Source: DATJPD01 sp035506575
GTDB taxonomy: Bacteria > Pseudomonadota > Alphaproteobacteria > CACIAM-22H2
Direction of reading: 5' to 3'
Assembly (NCBI GenBank): GCA_035506575.1
Contig: DATJPD010000184.1
Location: 62,001-126,000 of the forward strand
DNA: 64,000 nt
In this document: positions 16,699 through 25,336 of the stretch, piece by piece
How positions within the stretch are numbered: position 1 is the stretch's first letter
How the letters are laid out: each line of letters starts with the position of its first letter
The notes under the pieces: model-generated
The model's database searches: none
The model's input: only the letters and a program-made list of their open reading frames with translations
What the model was told of the DNA's origin: nothing
Made by a program: the position numbers and the translations under genes

Positions 16699-17679
16699 TT
16701 ATTCTTCGTGGATATCGGCCGCAGCAATGACCTGGCGCCATTTCTCCGTATCGGTCCGGATGCGGGCTGCGAACGCGGCCGGCGTACCGGCCGCAGGCTC
16801 GAAGCCCTGCGCGATGAGCGCCTCCTTGAGCTCCGGGGCCGCGAGTGCCGCCACGATCTCGCGGTTGAGACGTTCGACGATCGCGGGTGAGGTGCGGGCC
16901 GGCGCCAGCACGCCAAGCCACAGCGAAGCCTCGTAGCCCGGCAGCGCCGCCTCGGCGATCGTCGGAATGTCGGGGAGGGTGGTTACGCGCGCTGCACTGG
17001 TGACGCCGAGTGCCCGCAGCCGTCCGTCGCGGATATAGGGCAGCGTCGGCGCGATCGTGGCGAACTGCAGCTGGATCCGCCCGGCAACGATGTCGACCAC
17101 CGACTGCGCCGAGCTCTTGTACGGCACGTGCGTGAGGACGACACCGGCCGTGCTGGCGAAGAGCTGGCCGGCGAGATGCGCGAGGCTGGCCGGGCCGGCC
17201 GACCCGTAATTGAGGCCGCCCGGATTCGCCTTTGCGAGCGCGATCAGCTCACCGGTCGTCGTCGCCGGGACCGCCGGCGCCACGACCAGCACATAGGGCG
17301 CTTCGGCGACGAGGGATACGGGTGCGAAGTCGGTGACTGGGTCGTAGTCGAGATGCGGGTTGAGGCTGGGCGCGAGGGTCTGCGTACTCGCGGTGCCCAG
17401 CACGAGCGTGTAGCCGTCCGCTGCGGCGTGTGCCACGACGCCGACGCCGATATTGCCGCTGGCACCCGCGCGATCGTCGATCACGATGGTCTTGCCGAGC
17501 GATGCCGACAGCGAATTGCCGAGCAGGCGCGCGACCGTGTCCGAGGCGCTGCCCGCCGGGAAGGGGACGATCATGCGGATGGGCCTGGCCGGCCAGCCGT
17601 CCGGCAGCGCCTGGGCCACGGCCGTGCCCGTGGCGGCGAGTCCGACGACGACCGCGAGCCCGGCGAGGCGGATGATCAT
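16699..17679 (-). CDS. Bug/TctC family periplasmic binding protein
   Basis: 326 residues. The signal peptide MIIRLAGLAVVVGLAATGTAVAQA is followed by WPARPIRMIVPFPAGSASDTVARLLG and VVIDDRAGASGNIG-type blocks and HVPYKSSAQSVVDIVAGRI, as in the family. ATG 17679 was chosen because GAAGGTGGAG precedes it and it begins at the signal peptide; the frame is open a further 15 codons upstream. There is no TctAB partner. It resembles the 15191 protein but is not a recent copy by eye. Confidence 0.9.
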   Translation of the reverse strand: MIIRLAGLAVVVGLAATGTAVAQALPDGWPARPIRMIVPFPAGSASDTVARLLGNSLSASLGKTIVIDDRAGASGNIGVGVVAHAAADGYTLVLGTASTQTLAPSLNPHLDYDPVTDFAPVSLVAEAPYVLVVAPAVPATTTGELIALAKANPGGLNYGSAGPASLAHLAGQLFASTAGVVLTHVPYKSSAQSVVDIVAGRIQLQFATIAPTLPYIRDGRLRALGVTSAARVTTLPDIPTIAEAALPGYEASLWLGVLAPARTSPAIVERLNREIVAALAAPELKEALIAQGFEPAAGTPAAFAARIRTDTEKWRQVIAAADIHEE

Positions 17680-17740
17680 GCTCCACCTTCTCACGTTTTC
17701 GCTACGCGAGATAGCCGGGCACAAGTAACATCATGCGAGG

Positions 17741-18199
17741 ATGACGATCAGCACGCGCCATTTCCTGGTTCACGATGGCGAAATCCGGCCGCTGACGCAG
17801 AACGTCCTGCACCGCCTGCGGCGCGGCGACGTGCGGCTGCCGGGCTACGCGGGACAGGATTTGCATGTGGTCGACGTCAGCGTCGAGATGAAAGAGCGGA
17901 CGCCCATCAAGGTTCGCGGAGTTACGACCACGGTTCTGTCGCTCGACGACAAGGGTGGCCTGCGGTCGCGTCTGCTCGAGGATCTGCGGGCTTCCTTGTC
18001 TGCCTCGCGGACCGGGCGCGCACCGGGACGGGAGCGCTGGTCGCCCTCGCCAGCACAGCTCGACCGCATCACGGAGCTCGCTTTGGCCCGCCGGCCGTCG
18101 AAGCTCAAATCGCCGCGCGCGATCCCTGACGCCACGCCGGGTCGTGGCCGGTCGCGGAGACCGCGACGGGTTGACGGTCAAGGCCGGAGAGTAGTTTGA
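17741..18199 (+). CDS. hypothetical basic protein
   Basis: 152 residues with no membrane segment. The first ~75 residues look like a folded domain (RHFLVHDGEIRPLTQNVLHRLRRGDVRLPGYAGQ and VDVSVEMKERTPIKVRGVTTTVLSLDDKG). The C-terminal third is Arg/Pro-rich and probably disordered, or the true stop of the folded part. The family is not recognised. The same bases carry an open frame on the minus strand, but that translation looks compositionally random. Moderately sure it is a gene. Confidence 0.5.
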   Translation: MTISTRHFLVHDGEIRPLTQNVLHRLRRGDVRLPGYAGQDLHVVDVSVEMKERTPIKVRGVTTTVLSLDDKGGLRSRLLEDLRASLSASRTGRAPGRERWSPSPAQLDRITELALARRPSKLKSPRAIPDATPGRGRSRRPRRVDGQGRRVV

Positions 18200-18248
18200 T
18201 TTTCGCCGGACAGTTCGAGTCAGCGCGAGTTGAACGCAGGGGAGCCGG

Positions 18249-18620
18249 ATGAACGTGGCCAATCTCTCCGGTCGCCGGATCCTCGTCGTCGAGGACGATC
18301 TGATGATCGCCATGCTGATCGACGACGTCCTGAAGGAGGCCGGCTGCGACGTGGTCGGCCCGTTGCCCCGGCTTGCCCCGGCGCTGCAGGCGGCCAGCTC
18401 CGAGCGCCTGGATGGAGCATTGCTCGACATCAATCTCGCCGGCGAGCTCGTGTCCCCGGTGGCCGATCGTCTGATCGAGCGCGGCGTGCCGTTCCTCTTC
18501 CTCACCGGCTATGGCTGGCACATGCTGCCCGAGCGCTTCCACACCCGGCCCCTGGTGACCAAGCCGTGCCGCCAGGACATCTTGCTCAGCGCGCTCGCGC
18601 GGGCGGTGGCGGCGCACTGA
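18249..18620 (+). CDS. stand-alone response-regulator receiver protein
   Basis: 123 residues, receiver domain only. The acidic pair is in VVEDDLMIAML, the phospho-acceptor Asp in GALLDINLAGE, the Thr in FLFLTGYGW and the Lys in LVTKPCRQ. There is no output domain, so it must act by protein contact or as a phosphate sink. It belongs to the same subfamily as the receivers at 52907 and 58670 (shared VVGP and DIxL blocks). The cognate kinase could be the HWE kinase at 54629. A possible start is ATG 18249, close to GGAGCCGG. Confidence 0.88.
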   Translation: MNVANLSGRRILVVEDDLMIAMLIDDVLKEAGCDVVGPLPRLAPALQAASSERLDGALLDINLAGELVSPVADRLIERGVPFLFLTGYGWHMLPERFHTRPLVTKPCRQDILLSALARAVAAH

Positions 18621-18622
18621 GC

Positions 18623-19159
18623 CTACATCTTCTCATCGCGCTCGATCTGCAGCGCCTCGAGCACGCGGCTGTGCATGTTGTAGGTGCCGATCAGCGCCGT
18701 AAGCTCGACGATCTGACGCTCGCTGAAATGCCGGCGCAGCGGCTCGAACACGGCGTCGGGGGCCCTGATCTCCTTCGTCACGGCGTCGACATAGGCCAGA
18801 ACGGCCTGCTCGCGTGCATCGAACAGGGGTGAGCCGCGCCAGTCTGCCATCAGCGCATCGCACTGCGCCAGCGTGACACCTTCGTCGAGCGCCATCTTCG
18901 GCACGTGCGCCTTCAGCACGTACTCGGCGCGGTTCAAGGCGCCGATGCGGATGATCGCGATCTCGCGGATCTTGCCGTCGATCTGGGTCTCCCAGCGGAT
19001 GGCGTTGTTCTGGTCGAACCATTTTTCGGCCACCGGCGGGCTGTGCAGGAGCATCCGGTAGAGGTTCAGCAGCAGCCCGCGCCGCCGTCCCTTGATGCGC
19101 GCAATCAGTGGTGCGAGCTCCGGATGGTCTTCTTCCTCGATCAGGCTGACGCGGGCCAT
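18623..19159 (-). CDS. carboxymuconolactone decarboxylase-fold (AhpD-like) protein
   Basis: 178 residues, all-helical. LLNLYRMLLHSPPVAEKWFDQNNAI and IREIAIIRIGALNRAEYVLKAHVPKMALDEGVT match the CMD family core. The CxxC pair of AhpD peroxidase partners is absent (NRAEYVLKAH at that position), so this is the non-redox branch, of unknown substrate. GGACCCCC precedes the ATG at 19159. It is divergent from the cyclase gene, 56 bases away. Confidence 0.85.
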   Translation of the reverse strand: MARVSLIEEEDHPELAPLIARIKGRRRGLLLNLYRMLLHSPPVAEKWFDQNNAIRWETQIDGKIREIAIIRIGALNRAEYVLKAHVPKMALDEGVTLAQCDALMADWRGSPLFDAREQAVLAYVDAVTKEIRAPDAVFEPLRRHFSERQIVELTALIGTYNMHSRVLEALQIERDEKM

Positions 19160-19215
19160 GGGGGTCCTTTCGGTAAGCTGCTCTGCTTTCAGCTATGATA
19201 AGCGCGAGATACTTG

Positions 19216-20397
19216 ATGTCTGTACCGAACACTCAACCGATCGTCGACTGGCTGATCGACGGGGCCCGTTCCGGCGCGACTGCGGCGGCTGTCCTGGCGC
19301 AGCTCTGCGGCCGTCTGACCGACGCCGGCATACCGCTGTGGCGGGTCGCGGTGTTCGTGCAGACCCTGCATCCGAACGTGATGGGGCGGCGCTTGCTGTG
19401 GCGGCCCGGCGCCGATGTCGAAATCAGCGAAGCATCCTTCGACCTGAGGGACGCCGAGACCTACAGGGGGAGCCCGGTCGTGCGCGTCTACGAGACGGCG
19501 CAGCCCTTCCGGCGCCATCTCGCGGACCCGTCCTGCCCGCGTGACTTCGAGACGGTTGAGGAACTGCGCGCGGAAGGAGCTACGGATTACGTGATCTGGC
19601 CGCTGATCTTCTCCAACGGGGAGGTGCATGCGGTGTCCTGCACGACGCGGCAGGAAGGCGGCTTCACCGAGGCGCAGATCGCCGGCCTCGATGCGATCAT
19701 GAAGCCGCTCGCGCGCGTTGCCGAAAGCCACGCCCTGCGCCGCACCGCCGTCAATCTTCTCGACACCTATGTCGGGATCCACGCCGGCGAGCGTATCCTG
19801 GCCGGCAAGATCCGCCGCGGCTATACGGAACGGATCCGCGCGGTGATCTGGCTGTCCGACATGCGCGGGTTCACGGCGCTGTCCGACCGGATTCCGCCGG
19901 CGGAGCTCGTCGATCTCCTCAACCGCTACTTCGATTGCCAGGTGCCGGCGATTGTCGAGCACGGCGGGGAGGTCCTCAAATTCATCGGTGACGGCCTTCT
20001 GGCGATCTTTCCCGTGGCCGACGACGAGTCCGATGCCGAGTGGGCGTGCAACGACGTGCTCGTCGCGGCGCGTAAGGCGCGCTCGAACGTCGCGGCGTTG
20101 AACGCGGCTGTCGGCGATCAAGCGCGTGAGCTGCGTTTCGGACTTGCCCTTCATGTCGGGGAAGTGTTGTACGGCAATATCGGCGGCGGCAACCGGCTCG
20201 ACTTCACCTGCATCGGGCCTGCGGTCAATCTCGCCGCGCGGCTCGAGCGGCTGACCGCGCCGCTCCGGCGGACGGTTCTGGCATCCGATCGCTTCGCGCG
20301 CCATTGCCAGCCGCCGCTGGTTTCGCTGGGTGAATACACGCTTCCGGGCTTTGGCGCGGCCCAGGCGGCGTACGGCTTGGCGGACGAAGGCGAATAG
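19216..20397 (+). CDS. class III adenylate/guanylate cyclase
   Basis: 393 residues. An N-terminal GAF-like region (about 1-190) is followed by a cyclase domain (about 205-380). Metal-binding residues are in WLSDMRGFTALSDRIPP and FIGDGLLAIFPV; the transition-state Asn/Arg region is CIGPAVNLAARLERL. The protein is soluble, and the sensory ligand is unknown. An in-frame ATG 21 bases upstream is also possible; 19216 starts MSVPNTQPIVDWL. asd follows after a long leader. Confidence 0.88.
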   Translation: MSVPNTQPIVDWLIDGARSGATAAAVLAQLCGRLTDAGIPLWRVAVFVQTLHPNVMGRRLLWRPGADVEISEASFDLRDAETYRGSPVVRVYETAQPFRRHLADPSCPRDFETVEELRAEGATDYVIWPLIFSNGEVHAVSCTTRQEGGFTEAQIAGLDAIMKPLARVAESHALRRTAVNLLDTYVGIHAGERILAGKIRRGYTERIRAVIWLSDMRGFTALSDRIPPAELVDLLNRYFDCQVPAIVEHGGEVLKFIGDGLLAIFPVADDESDAEWACNDVLVAARKARSNVAALNAAVGDQARELRFGLALHVGEVLYGNIGGGNRLDFTCIGPAVNLAARLERLTAPLRRTVLASDRFARHCQPPLVSLGEYTLPGFGAAQAAYGLADEGE

Positions 20398-20451
20398 GTG
20401 GCTTGTTTGGGACGCTTTACAGCGCCGGGGCGCTTTAGTAGGGTGCGCGCC

Positions 20452-20529
20452 ATGCTTCGTTCGACGACCAAGCGCGTGAAGACTCTCAAGACGCCCACCG
20501 GTGGGGCGCCTGGGGTTGTTGCGTGCTGA
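20452..20529 (+). CDS. putative attenuator leader peptide before asd
   Basis: 25 codons from ATG 20452 to TGA 20527. The first 16 residues hold five Thr (codons 5, 6, 11, 14, 16) and three Lys (7, 10, 13), and the end reads GVVAC. A possible promoter, TTTACA (20416-20421), 17 bases, TAGGGT (20439-20444), would begin the transcript at or next to the ATG, making it leaderless. Aspartate-semialdehyde dehydrogenase lies on the route to Thr and Lys, so the amino-acid bias fits control by charging of these tRNAs. This is inferred from sequence only. Confidence 0.5.
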   Translation: MLRSTTKRVKTLKTPTGGAPGVVAC

Positions 20530-20590
20530 GTTCGAGCGACTGACGCAAATCCCCGAGGCCCCGCCGGAAACGGACGGGGCCTTGGTGTTT
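20492..20590 (+). promoter_or_regulatory. putative transcription attenuator of asd
   Basis: Four segments can pair alternately. Segment 1, CGCCCACC (20492-20499), pairs with GGTGGGGCG (20500-20508). Segment 2, GGGGCGCCTGGGG (20503-20515), can instead pair with segment 3, CCCCGAGGCCCC (20551-20562), giving about 11 pairs with two bulges. Segment 3, AGGCCCCGCCG, pairs with segment 4, CGG-A-CGGGGCCT (20571-20582), around a GAAA loop to form a terminator-like hairpin followed by TTGGTGTTT. Segment 1 lies inside the leader-peptide codons, the classic attenuation geometry. Confidence 0.55.
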
Positions 20591-20629
20591 CTGGGCCTCG
20601 TCTCCGCCGGCACAACGATGGAGACGATC

Positions 20630-21685
20630 ATGGCTGTCACCGACATTCTGCCCTCACGACCCGCCGCGGGAGCCCGCGCTGCACCCAGTGTCGCGGTGGT
20701 CGGCGCCACCGGCGCGGTGGGACGCGAGTTCCTGCAGGTCTTCGAAAAGCGCGGCTTCCCGCGCTCGGGCCTGCGGCTGCTCGCGTCACCGCGCTCGGCC
20801 GGTCGGCGCTTGGTGTGTGGCGATGCCTCCATCGCGGTCGAGGCGCTGGCCGAGGACAGCTTCGCCGGAATCGACGTGGCGTTGTTCTCGGCGGGAAGCG
20901 CCATCGCCAAGGAATTCGCGCCGCGCGCCGTCGCCGCCGGTGCCGTCGTGATCGACAATTCCTCGGCGTTCCGTATGGATCCGGCGGTCCCGTTGGTGAT
21001 TCCCGAGATCAATCCGGAGGCGATCGGCCGCCATCGCGGGATCATCGCCAACCCGAACTGTGTGGCCATCATCGCCGGGATGGCGCTGTGGCCGATCCAT
21101 TGCCGCAATCCGATCCGCCGGGTGATCATGAGCACCTATCAGTCGGCCTCGGGCGGCGGGGCGGCGGCCATGGCCGAGCTCACGGATTCGACCGCGGCGT
21201 TCCTCGCCGGCCAGGCGCATGCGCCGCGCGTGTTGCCGCATCCCTACGCATTCAACCTGTTCAGCCACAACACACCGGTCGATCCGGCAAGCGGGTTCAA
21301 CGGCGAAGAGATCAAGGTGATGAACGAGACGCGAAAGATCTTTTCCGCACCCGACCTGCGTATCTCGGTCACGTGCGTCCGCGTCCCCGTCTTGCGCGCT
21401 CACTCGATCGCGCTGACGCTCGAATGCGAGCAGCCGATCGCGCCCGAGGCGGCACGCGCGTGGCTGGCCGCCGCACCCGGCGTGCGCATCGTCGACGATG
21501 CGGCGGAGAACCACTTCCCGATGCCGGCCGAGGCCTCCGGCCAAGACGAGGTTCTGGTCGGGCGCATCCGCCGCGACGTGAGCGATCCCACCGGGCACTC
21601 CGTCGCGCTGTTCGTGGCGGGCGACCAGCTCCTGAAGGGAGCCGCGCTCAACGCCGTCCAGATCGCCGAGCGGCTGCTGCCCTGA
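20630..21685 (+). CDS. asd: aspartate-semialdehyde dehydrogenase
   Basis: 351 residues. The NADP-binding start VAVVGATGAVGREFLQV is at about 21-37. The active-site Cys is C144 in ANPNCVAI, the catalytic His is in VLRAHSIAL, and the substrate-binding SASGGG lies near residue 180. It converts aspartyl phosphate to aspartate semialdehyde for Lys, Met, Thr and Ile synthesis and for diaminopimelate. ATG 20630 matches the family start; the frame stays open upstream into the leader region, which is likely untranslated. A hairpin follows the stop. Confidence 0.95.
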   Translation: MAVTDILPSRPAAGARAAPSVAVVGATGAVGREFLQVFEKRGFPRSGLRLLASPRSAGRRLVCGDASIAVEALAEDSFAGIDVALFSAGSAIAKEFAPRAVAAGAVVIDNSSAFRMDPAVPLVIPEINPEAIGRHRGIIANPNCVAIIAGMALWPIHCRNPIRRVIMSTYQSASGGGAAAMAELTDSTAAFLAGQAHAPRVLPHPYAFNLFSHNTPVDPASGFNGEEIKVMNETRKIFSAPDLRISVTCVRVPVLRAHSIALTLECEQPIAPEAARAWLAAAPGVRIVDDAAENHFPMPAEASGQDEVLVGRIRRDVSDPTGHSVALFVAGDQLLKGAALNAVQIAERLLP

Positions 21686-21697
21686 GCCGCAGAGCGA

Positions 21698-21727
21698 GCC
21701 GTCAGCGGTCCGTCGACCGCTGACGGC
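21698..21727. terminator. hairpin between asd and the BMP gene
   Basis: GCCGTCAGCGGT (21698-21709) and ACCGCTGACGGC (21716-21727) make a perfect 12-bp stem with a 6-base loop. It lies between two convergent genes. The T-tract is weak on both sides. Confidence 0.6.
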
Positions 21728-21741
21728 GGACGGCTTTCGGA

Positions 21742-22827
21742 TTATTTCGGCAGCTGGCCTTCGATTCCCTGGGCCAGCCAGTTCATGCCGGAGATCGCCT
21801 TGTCGTCGAGCGTTTGACCGGCCGCGACCTTGATGGCGCCGCTCTGGTCCTTGATCGGTCCCTTGAAGATGACGATCTTGCCGACCGCGATGTCGTTCTC
21901 GGTCTGCTTGGCGAGGCCGACGACGTCGCCCGGCATGTTGGCGTACGGCGCCATGCGCAGCATGTCGGCGGCGAGGCCGCCCCACACGTCGGTGCTCGTC
22001 CACTTTCCGTCCATCACCAGCTTCACGCGGTCGATGTAATAGGGACCCCAGTTGTCGATGGAGGCCGTGAGCTGCGCCTTGGGCGCCAGCTTCATCATGT
22101 CGCTCGCCTGGCCGAAGCCGAGCTTGCCGCGCTGCTCGGCCACCTGCAAAGGAGCCGCGGAATCGGTGTGCTGCGCCAGAATATCCGCGCCCTGGTCGAG
22201 CAGCGCCTTCGCCGCGTCGCCTTCCTTGCCCGGGTTGTACCACTCGTTGATCCACACCATCTTGATCCGCGCCTGCGGATTGACGCTGTGCATGCCCTGG
22301 ATGAACGCGTTGAGGCCCATGACCACTTCGGGGATCGGAACCGAGCAGATGTATCCGACCGTGCCGGTCTTCGAGAGCTTGCCCGCGATCACCCCCTGGA
22401 TGTAGCGGCCTTCGTAGAAGCGGATGTTATAGGTCGCGAGGTTCTTCGCCCGCTTGTAGCCGGTCGCGTGCTCGAAATAGATCTTCGGAAACTTCTGCGC
22501 CACCTGCACGGTCGGGTTCATGAAGCCGAACGAGGTGGCGAAGATGAGATTGTTGCCCTTGTTGGCGAGCTCGGTCAGCACGCGCCCGCAATCCGGGCCT
22601 TCCGGCACGTTCTCGACGAAGGTCGTCTTGACCTTGTCGCCATACGCCGCCTCGACGGCCTTGCGGCCCTGGTCGTGCTGGTAGCTGTAGCCGAAATCGG
22701 ACACCGGCCCCACGTAGATGAACGCCGCGTTCAGCGGGCCGGCCGCCTGGGCCTGCCGCAGGATCGCGGGTGCGGCGCCGGCGACGACGCCCGCGCCGAG
22801 CAGTTTCGTGAAGGTCCTTCGCTTCAT
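21742..22827 (-). CDS. BMP-family ABC transporter binding protein (Tat-type signal)
   Basis: 361 residues. The signal MKRRTFTKLLGAGVVAGAAPAILRQAQA carries an RRxFxK twin-arginine motif, so it may be a substrate of the TatABC encoded at 11064. The body matches the BMP/PnrA family (AAFIYVGPVSDFGYSYQHDQGRKAVEA; KTGTVGYICSVPIPEVVMGLNAFIQG). BMP proteins bind nucleosides or related compounds and pair with two permeases and a double ATPase. No such genes adjoin, but exactly that set, lacking a binding protein, lies at 37903-41469. Confidence 0.9.
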   Translation of the reverse strand: MKRRTFTKLLGAGVVAGAAPAILRQAQAAGPLNAAFIYVGPVSDFGYSYQHDQGRKAVEAAYGDKVKTTFVENVPEGPDCGRVLTELANKGNNLIFATSFGFMNPTVQVAQKFPKIYFEHATGYKRAKNLATYNIRFYEGRYIQGVIAGKLSKTGTVGYICSVPIPEVVMGLNAFIQGMHSVNPQARIKMVWINEWYNPGKEGDAAKALLDQGADILAQHTDSAAPLQVAEQRGKLGFGQASDMMKLAPKAQLTASIDNWGPYYIDRVKLVMDGKWTSTDVWGGLAADMLRMAPYANMPGDVVGLAKQTENDIAVGKIVIFKGPIKDQSGAIKVAAGQTLDDKAISGMNWLAQGIEGQLPK

Positions 22828-22989
22828 GGCTCCCCCTGTTTCAAATCGGTGACTCTGATTATCACAGCTTGAGGCGGCTGCTAAGGGGGCGTGGGCGGAT
22901 TGGCGCCAAAACCGGCCCGATGCTACAAGGCAAGGATGGTCGATCTGCTAGCGCCTGCGGCCTATACATACGCGTCGGCCGGGCACTGA

Positions 22990-25326
22990 ATGGCGACGCG
23001 CTATTTCGGCGCGCCGGTGACGCGCAATGAAGACGGCAGGCTCCTGACCGGCCGCGCGCTGTTCGTCGACGACATCGATCTGCCGAACATGCTGCATGCC
23101 GCCCTCGTGCGCAGCCCGCACGCGCATGCCCGCATCCGCGCCGTCGATACGACGGCGGCACTCCGCCGGCCCGGGGTGGTGGCGGTCTATACGGCGGCCG
23201 ATCTCGGCGAGGTTGGCCGGCCTGGGCCGCTGCTGGTGCCGCCACCGCCGATCAAGGACATCGTCTTTCACGAGCGCACGCAAGTGCCGCTGGCCAAGGA
23301 TAAGGTCAAGCACGTGGGAGAGCCGGTGGCCTTCGTGGTGGCCGAGAGCCGCTACGTCGCCGAGGACGCCGCGGCCGACGTCGCCGTGGATTACGACCCG
23401 CTGCCGGCGGTCGTCGACCTGGAGGCGGCGCTGCGGCCGAAGGCGCCGCTGGTGCACGACGATCTCCACAGCAACATGGCGGCGCGCGCCCGACAGGCAC
23501 GGGGCGATTACGCCTCCGCCGCGGCCCGCGCGCACAAGGTGATCCGCCGGCGTTTGACCTACGACCGCGGCGCCTCGCACCCGATCGAAACGCGCGGCGT
23601 CGTCGCGCAGTGGGACGACAAGGCCGACCGGCTGACGGTCTGGGACACCACGCAGGCTCCGGTGTTCCTGCGCGGCGGCCTCGCGGCCCTGTTTGGGCTG
23701 AGCGAGCACCAGGTGCGGGTCGTCGCCCCCTTCATCGGCGGCGGCTTCGGTCCGAAGATCATGCTCTTCTATCCCGAAGAGGTGTTGGTGCCGTGGGCGG
23801 CGCGCCGGCTCGACCGCCCGGTGAAGTGGATCGAGGATCGGCACGAGCATTTTTTCGCCACGACCCAGGAGCGCGGCCAGACGCACGATGCCGAGATGGC
23901 GGTCGACAAAGACGGCCGGATCCTCGGAATCAAGGACGTGTTCCTGCACGATACGGGCGCCTATGACCCGTACGGCCTCACCGTCCCGATCAACAGCCAG
24001 TGCACGCTGCTTGGACCGTATGTCGTGCCGGCTTACGACAGCACCTTCACCGCCGTCTTCACCAACAAGCCGATCGTGACCCCGTATCGCGGGGCCGGGC
24101 GCCAGCACGGCGTGTTCGTGGTCGAGCGGCTGCTCGACATCGCAGCGCGCGAGCTCGGCATCGACCGCACCGAAATCCGCCGCCGCAATTACATCGCGCC
24201 CGACGCGTTCCCGTACAAGAACGAGATCATCTACCAGGATTTCACAGCCCTCGAATACGACAGCGGCAATTACGGCCCGATCCTGGACAAGGCCCTCGAT
24301 CTCGTCGGCTACGAGCGGTTCTTAAAGGAGGAACAGCCGCGCCTGCGTGCGCAAGGCCGCCATGTCGGCATCGGCGTGGTCTCATATGTCGAAGGCACCG
24401 GCATCGGGCCCTATGAGGGCGCGAGGGTGCAGGTGCAGGCGAGCGGCAAGGTGAGTCTCGCCACCGGCGTCGGCACGCAGGGGCAGGGGCATTTCACCAG
24501 CTTCGCGCAGATCATCGCCGATCAGGTCGGGGTCGACGTGCGCGACGTCGACGTCGTCACCGGCGACACCGACCAGTTCTATTGGGGGGCGGGGACCTTT
24601 GCCAGCCGCGGTGCCGTCGTCGCCGGCAACGCGATCAACGAGGCGGCCAAGGTCGTGCGCCAGAAGATACTGCGGCTTGCCGCCGAGCACTTCGAATGCG
24701 CCGAAGCCGACCTCGAGCTCGAGAACGGCGAGGTCTCGGTGACCGGTGTGCCAGGGCGCAGCATCAAGCTCGGCGTGCTCGCCGGCCGGGCCAATCCGAT
24801 GCGCGGCGCGGTGAAGCCCGGAACGGAACCGGGCCTCGAGGCGACCAGCTATTTCGGCCCGCCGATGGGTGCCACGGCGAGCGGGGTGCACGCGATGATC
24901 GTCGAGATCGACCCGGAGACCATGGCCGTCGATATCCGCAAATACGTGGTCGTGCATGACTGCGGCACGGTGATCAATCCGCTGATCCTCGCAGGGCAGA
25001 TCCAGGGCGGCGTGGCGCAGGGGATCGGCAACGCGTTCTACGAAGAACTGATTTTCGACGAGCAGGGCCAGATCAAGAATGCGTCGCTCGCCGAGTACCT
25101 GCTGCCGACGGCTCTCGACGTGCCGGAGGTCACGACCGGCCACACCGTGACGCCATCGCCGCTCAATCCGCTCGGCATCAAGGGTGCCGGGGAGGCGGGC
25201 GCGATTCCGGTCGGCGCCCTGTTCGCGCAGGCAGTCGAAGACGCGCTCGACCTCGGACGCCGCGGCCTCGAGGTGCTCGACATCCCGCTCAATCCCAACC
25301 GCCTTTGGAAGCTCGCGCGCGGCTGA
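22990..25326 (+). CDS. molybdopterin-binding subunit of a xanthine dehydrogenase-family hydroxylase
   Basis: 778 residues, the full length of CoxL/XdhB-type large subunits. An N-terminal aldehyde-oxidase a/b hammerhead (YFGAPVTRNEDGRLLTGRALFVDDI) is followed by molybdopterin domains. The active-site loop reads PYRGAGRQ at about 364-371, the form II or general hydroxylase type rather than the AYxCSFR loop of CO dehydrogenase. The catalytic Glu is in GIKGAGEAGAIPV near residue 735. The enzyme hydroxylates N-heterocycles or aldehydes with water. No gene for the 2Fe-2S or FAD subunit lies within the window, which is unusual. GGACTG-like spacing before ATG 22990 is weak. Confidence 0.92.
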   Translation: MATRYFGAPVTRNEDGRLLTGRALFVDDIDLPNMLHAALVRSPHAHARIRAVDTTAALRRPGVVAVYTAADLGEVGRPGPLLVPPPPIKDIVFHERTQVPLAKDKVKHVGEPVAFVVAESRYVAEDAAADVAVDYDPLPAVVDLEAALRPKAPLVHDDLHSNMAARARQARGDYASAAARAHKVIRRRLTYDRGASHPIETRGVVAQWDDKADRLTVWDTTQAPVFLRGGLAALFGLSEHQVRVVAPFIGGGFGPKIMLFYPEEVLVPWAARRLDRPVKWIEDRHEHFFATTQERGQTHDAEMAVDKDGRILGIKDVFLHDTGAYDPYGLTVPINSQCTLLGPYVVPAYDSTFTAVFTNKPIVTPYRGAGRQHGVFVVERLLDIAARELGIDRTEIRRRNYIAPDAFPYKNEIIYQDFTALEYDSGNYGPILDKALDLVGYERFLKEEQPRLRAQGRHVGIGVVSYVEGTGIGPYEGARVQVQASGKVSLATGVGTQGQGHFTSFAQIIADQVGVDVRDVDVVTGDTDQFYWGAGTFASRGAVVAGNAINEAAKVVRQKILRLAAEHFECAEADLELENGEVSVTGVPGRSIKLGVLAGRANPMRGAVKPGTEPGLEATSYFGPPMGATASGVHAMIVEIDPETMAVDIRKYVVVHDCGTVINPLILAGQIQGGVAQGIGNAFYEELIFDEQGQIKNASLAEYLLPTALDVPEVTTGHTVTPSPLNPLGIKGAGEAGAIPVGALFAQAVEDALDLGRRGLEVLDIPLNPNRLWKLARG

Positions 25327-25336
25327 GGGCGATCGT

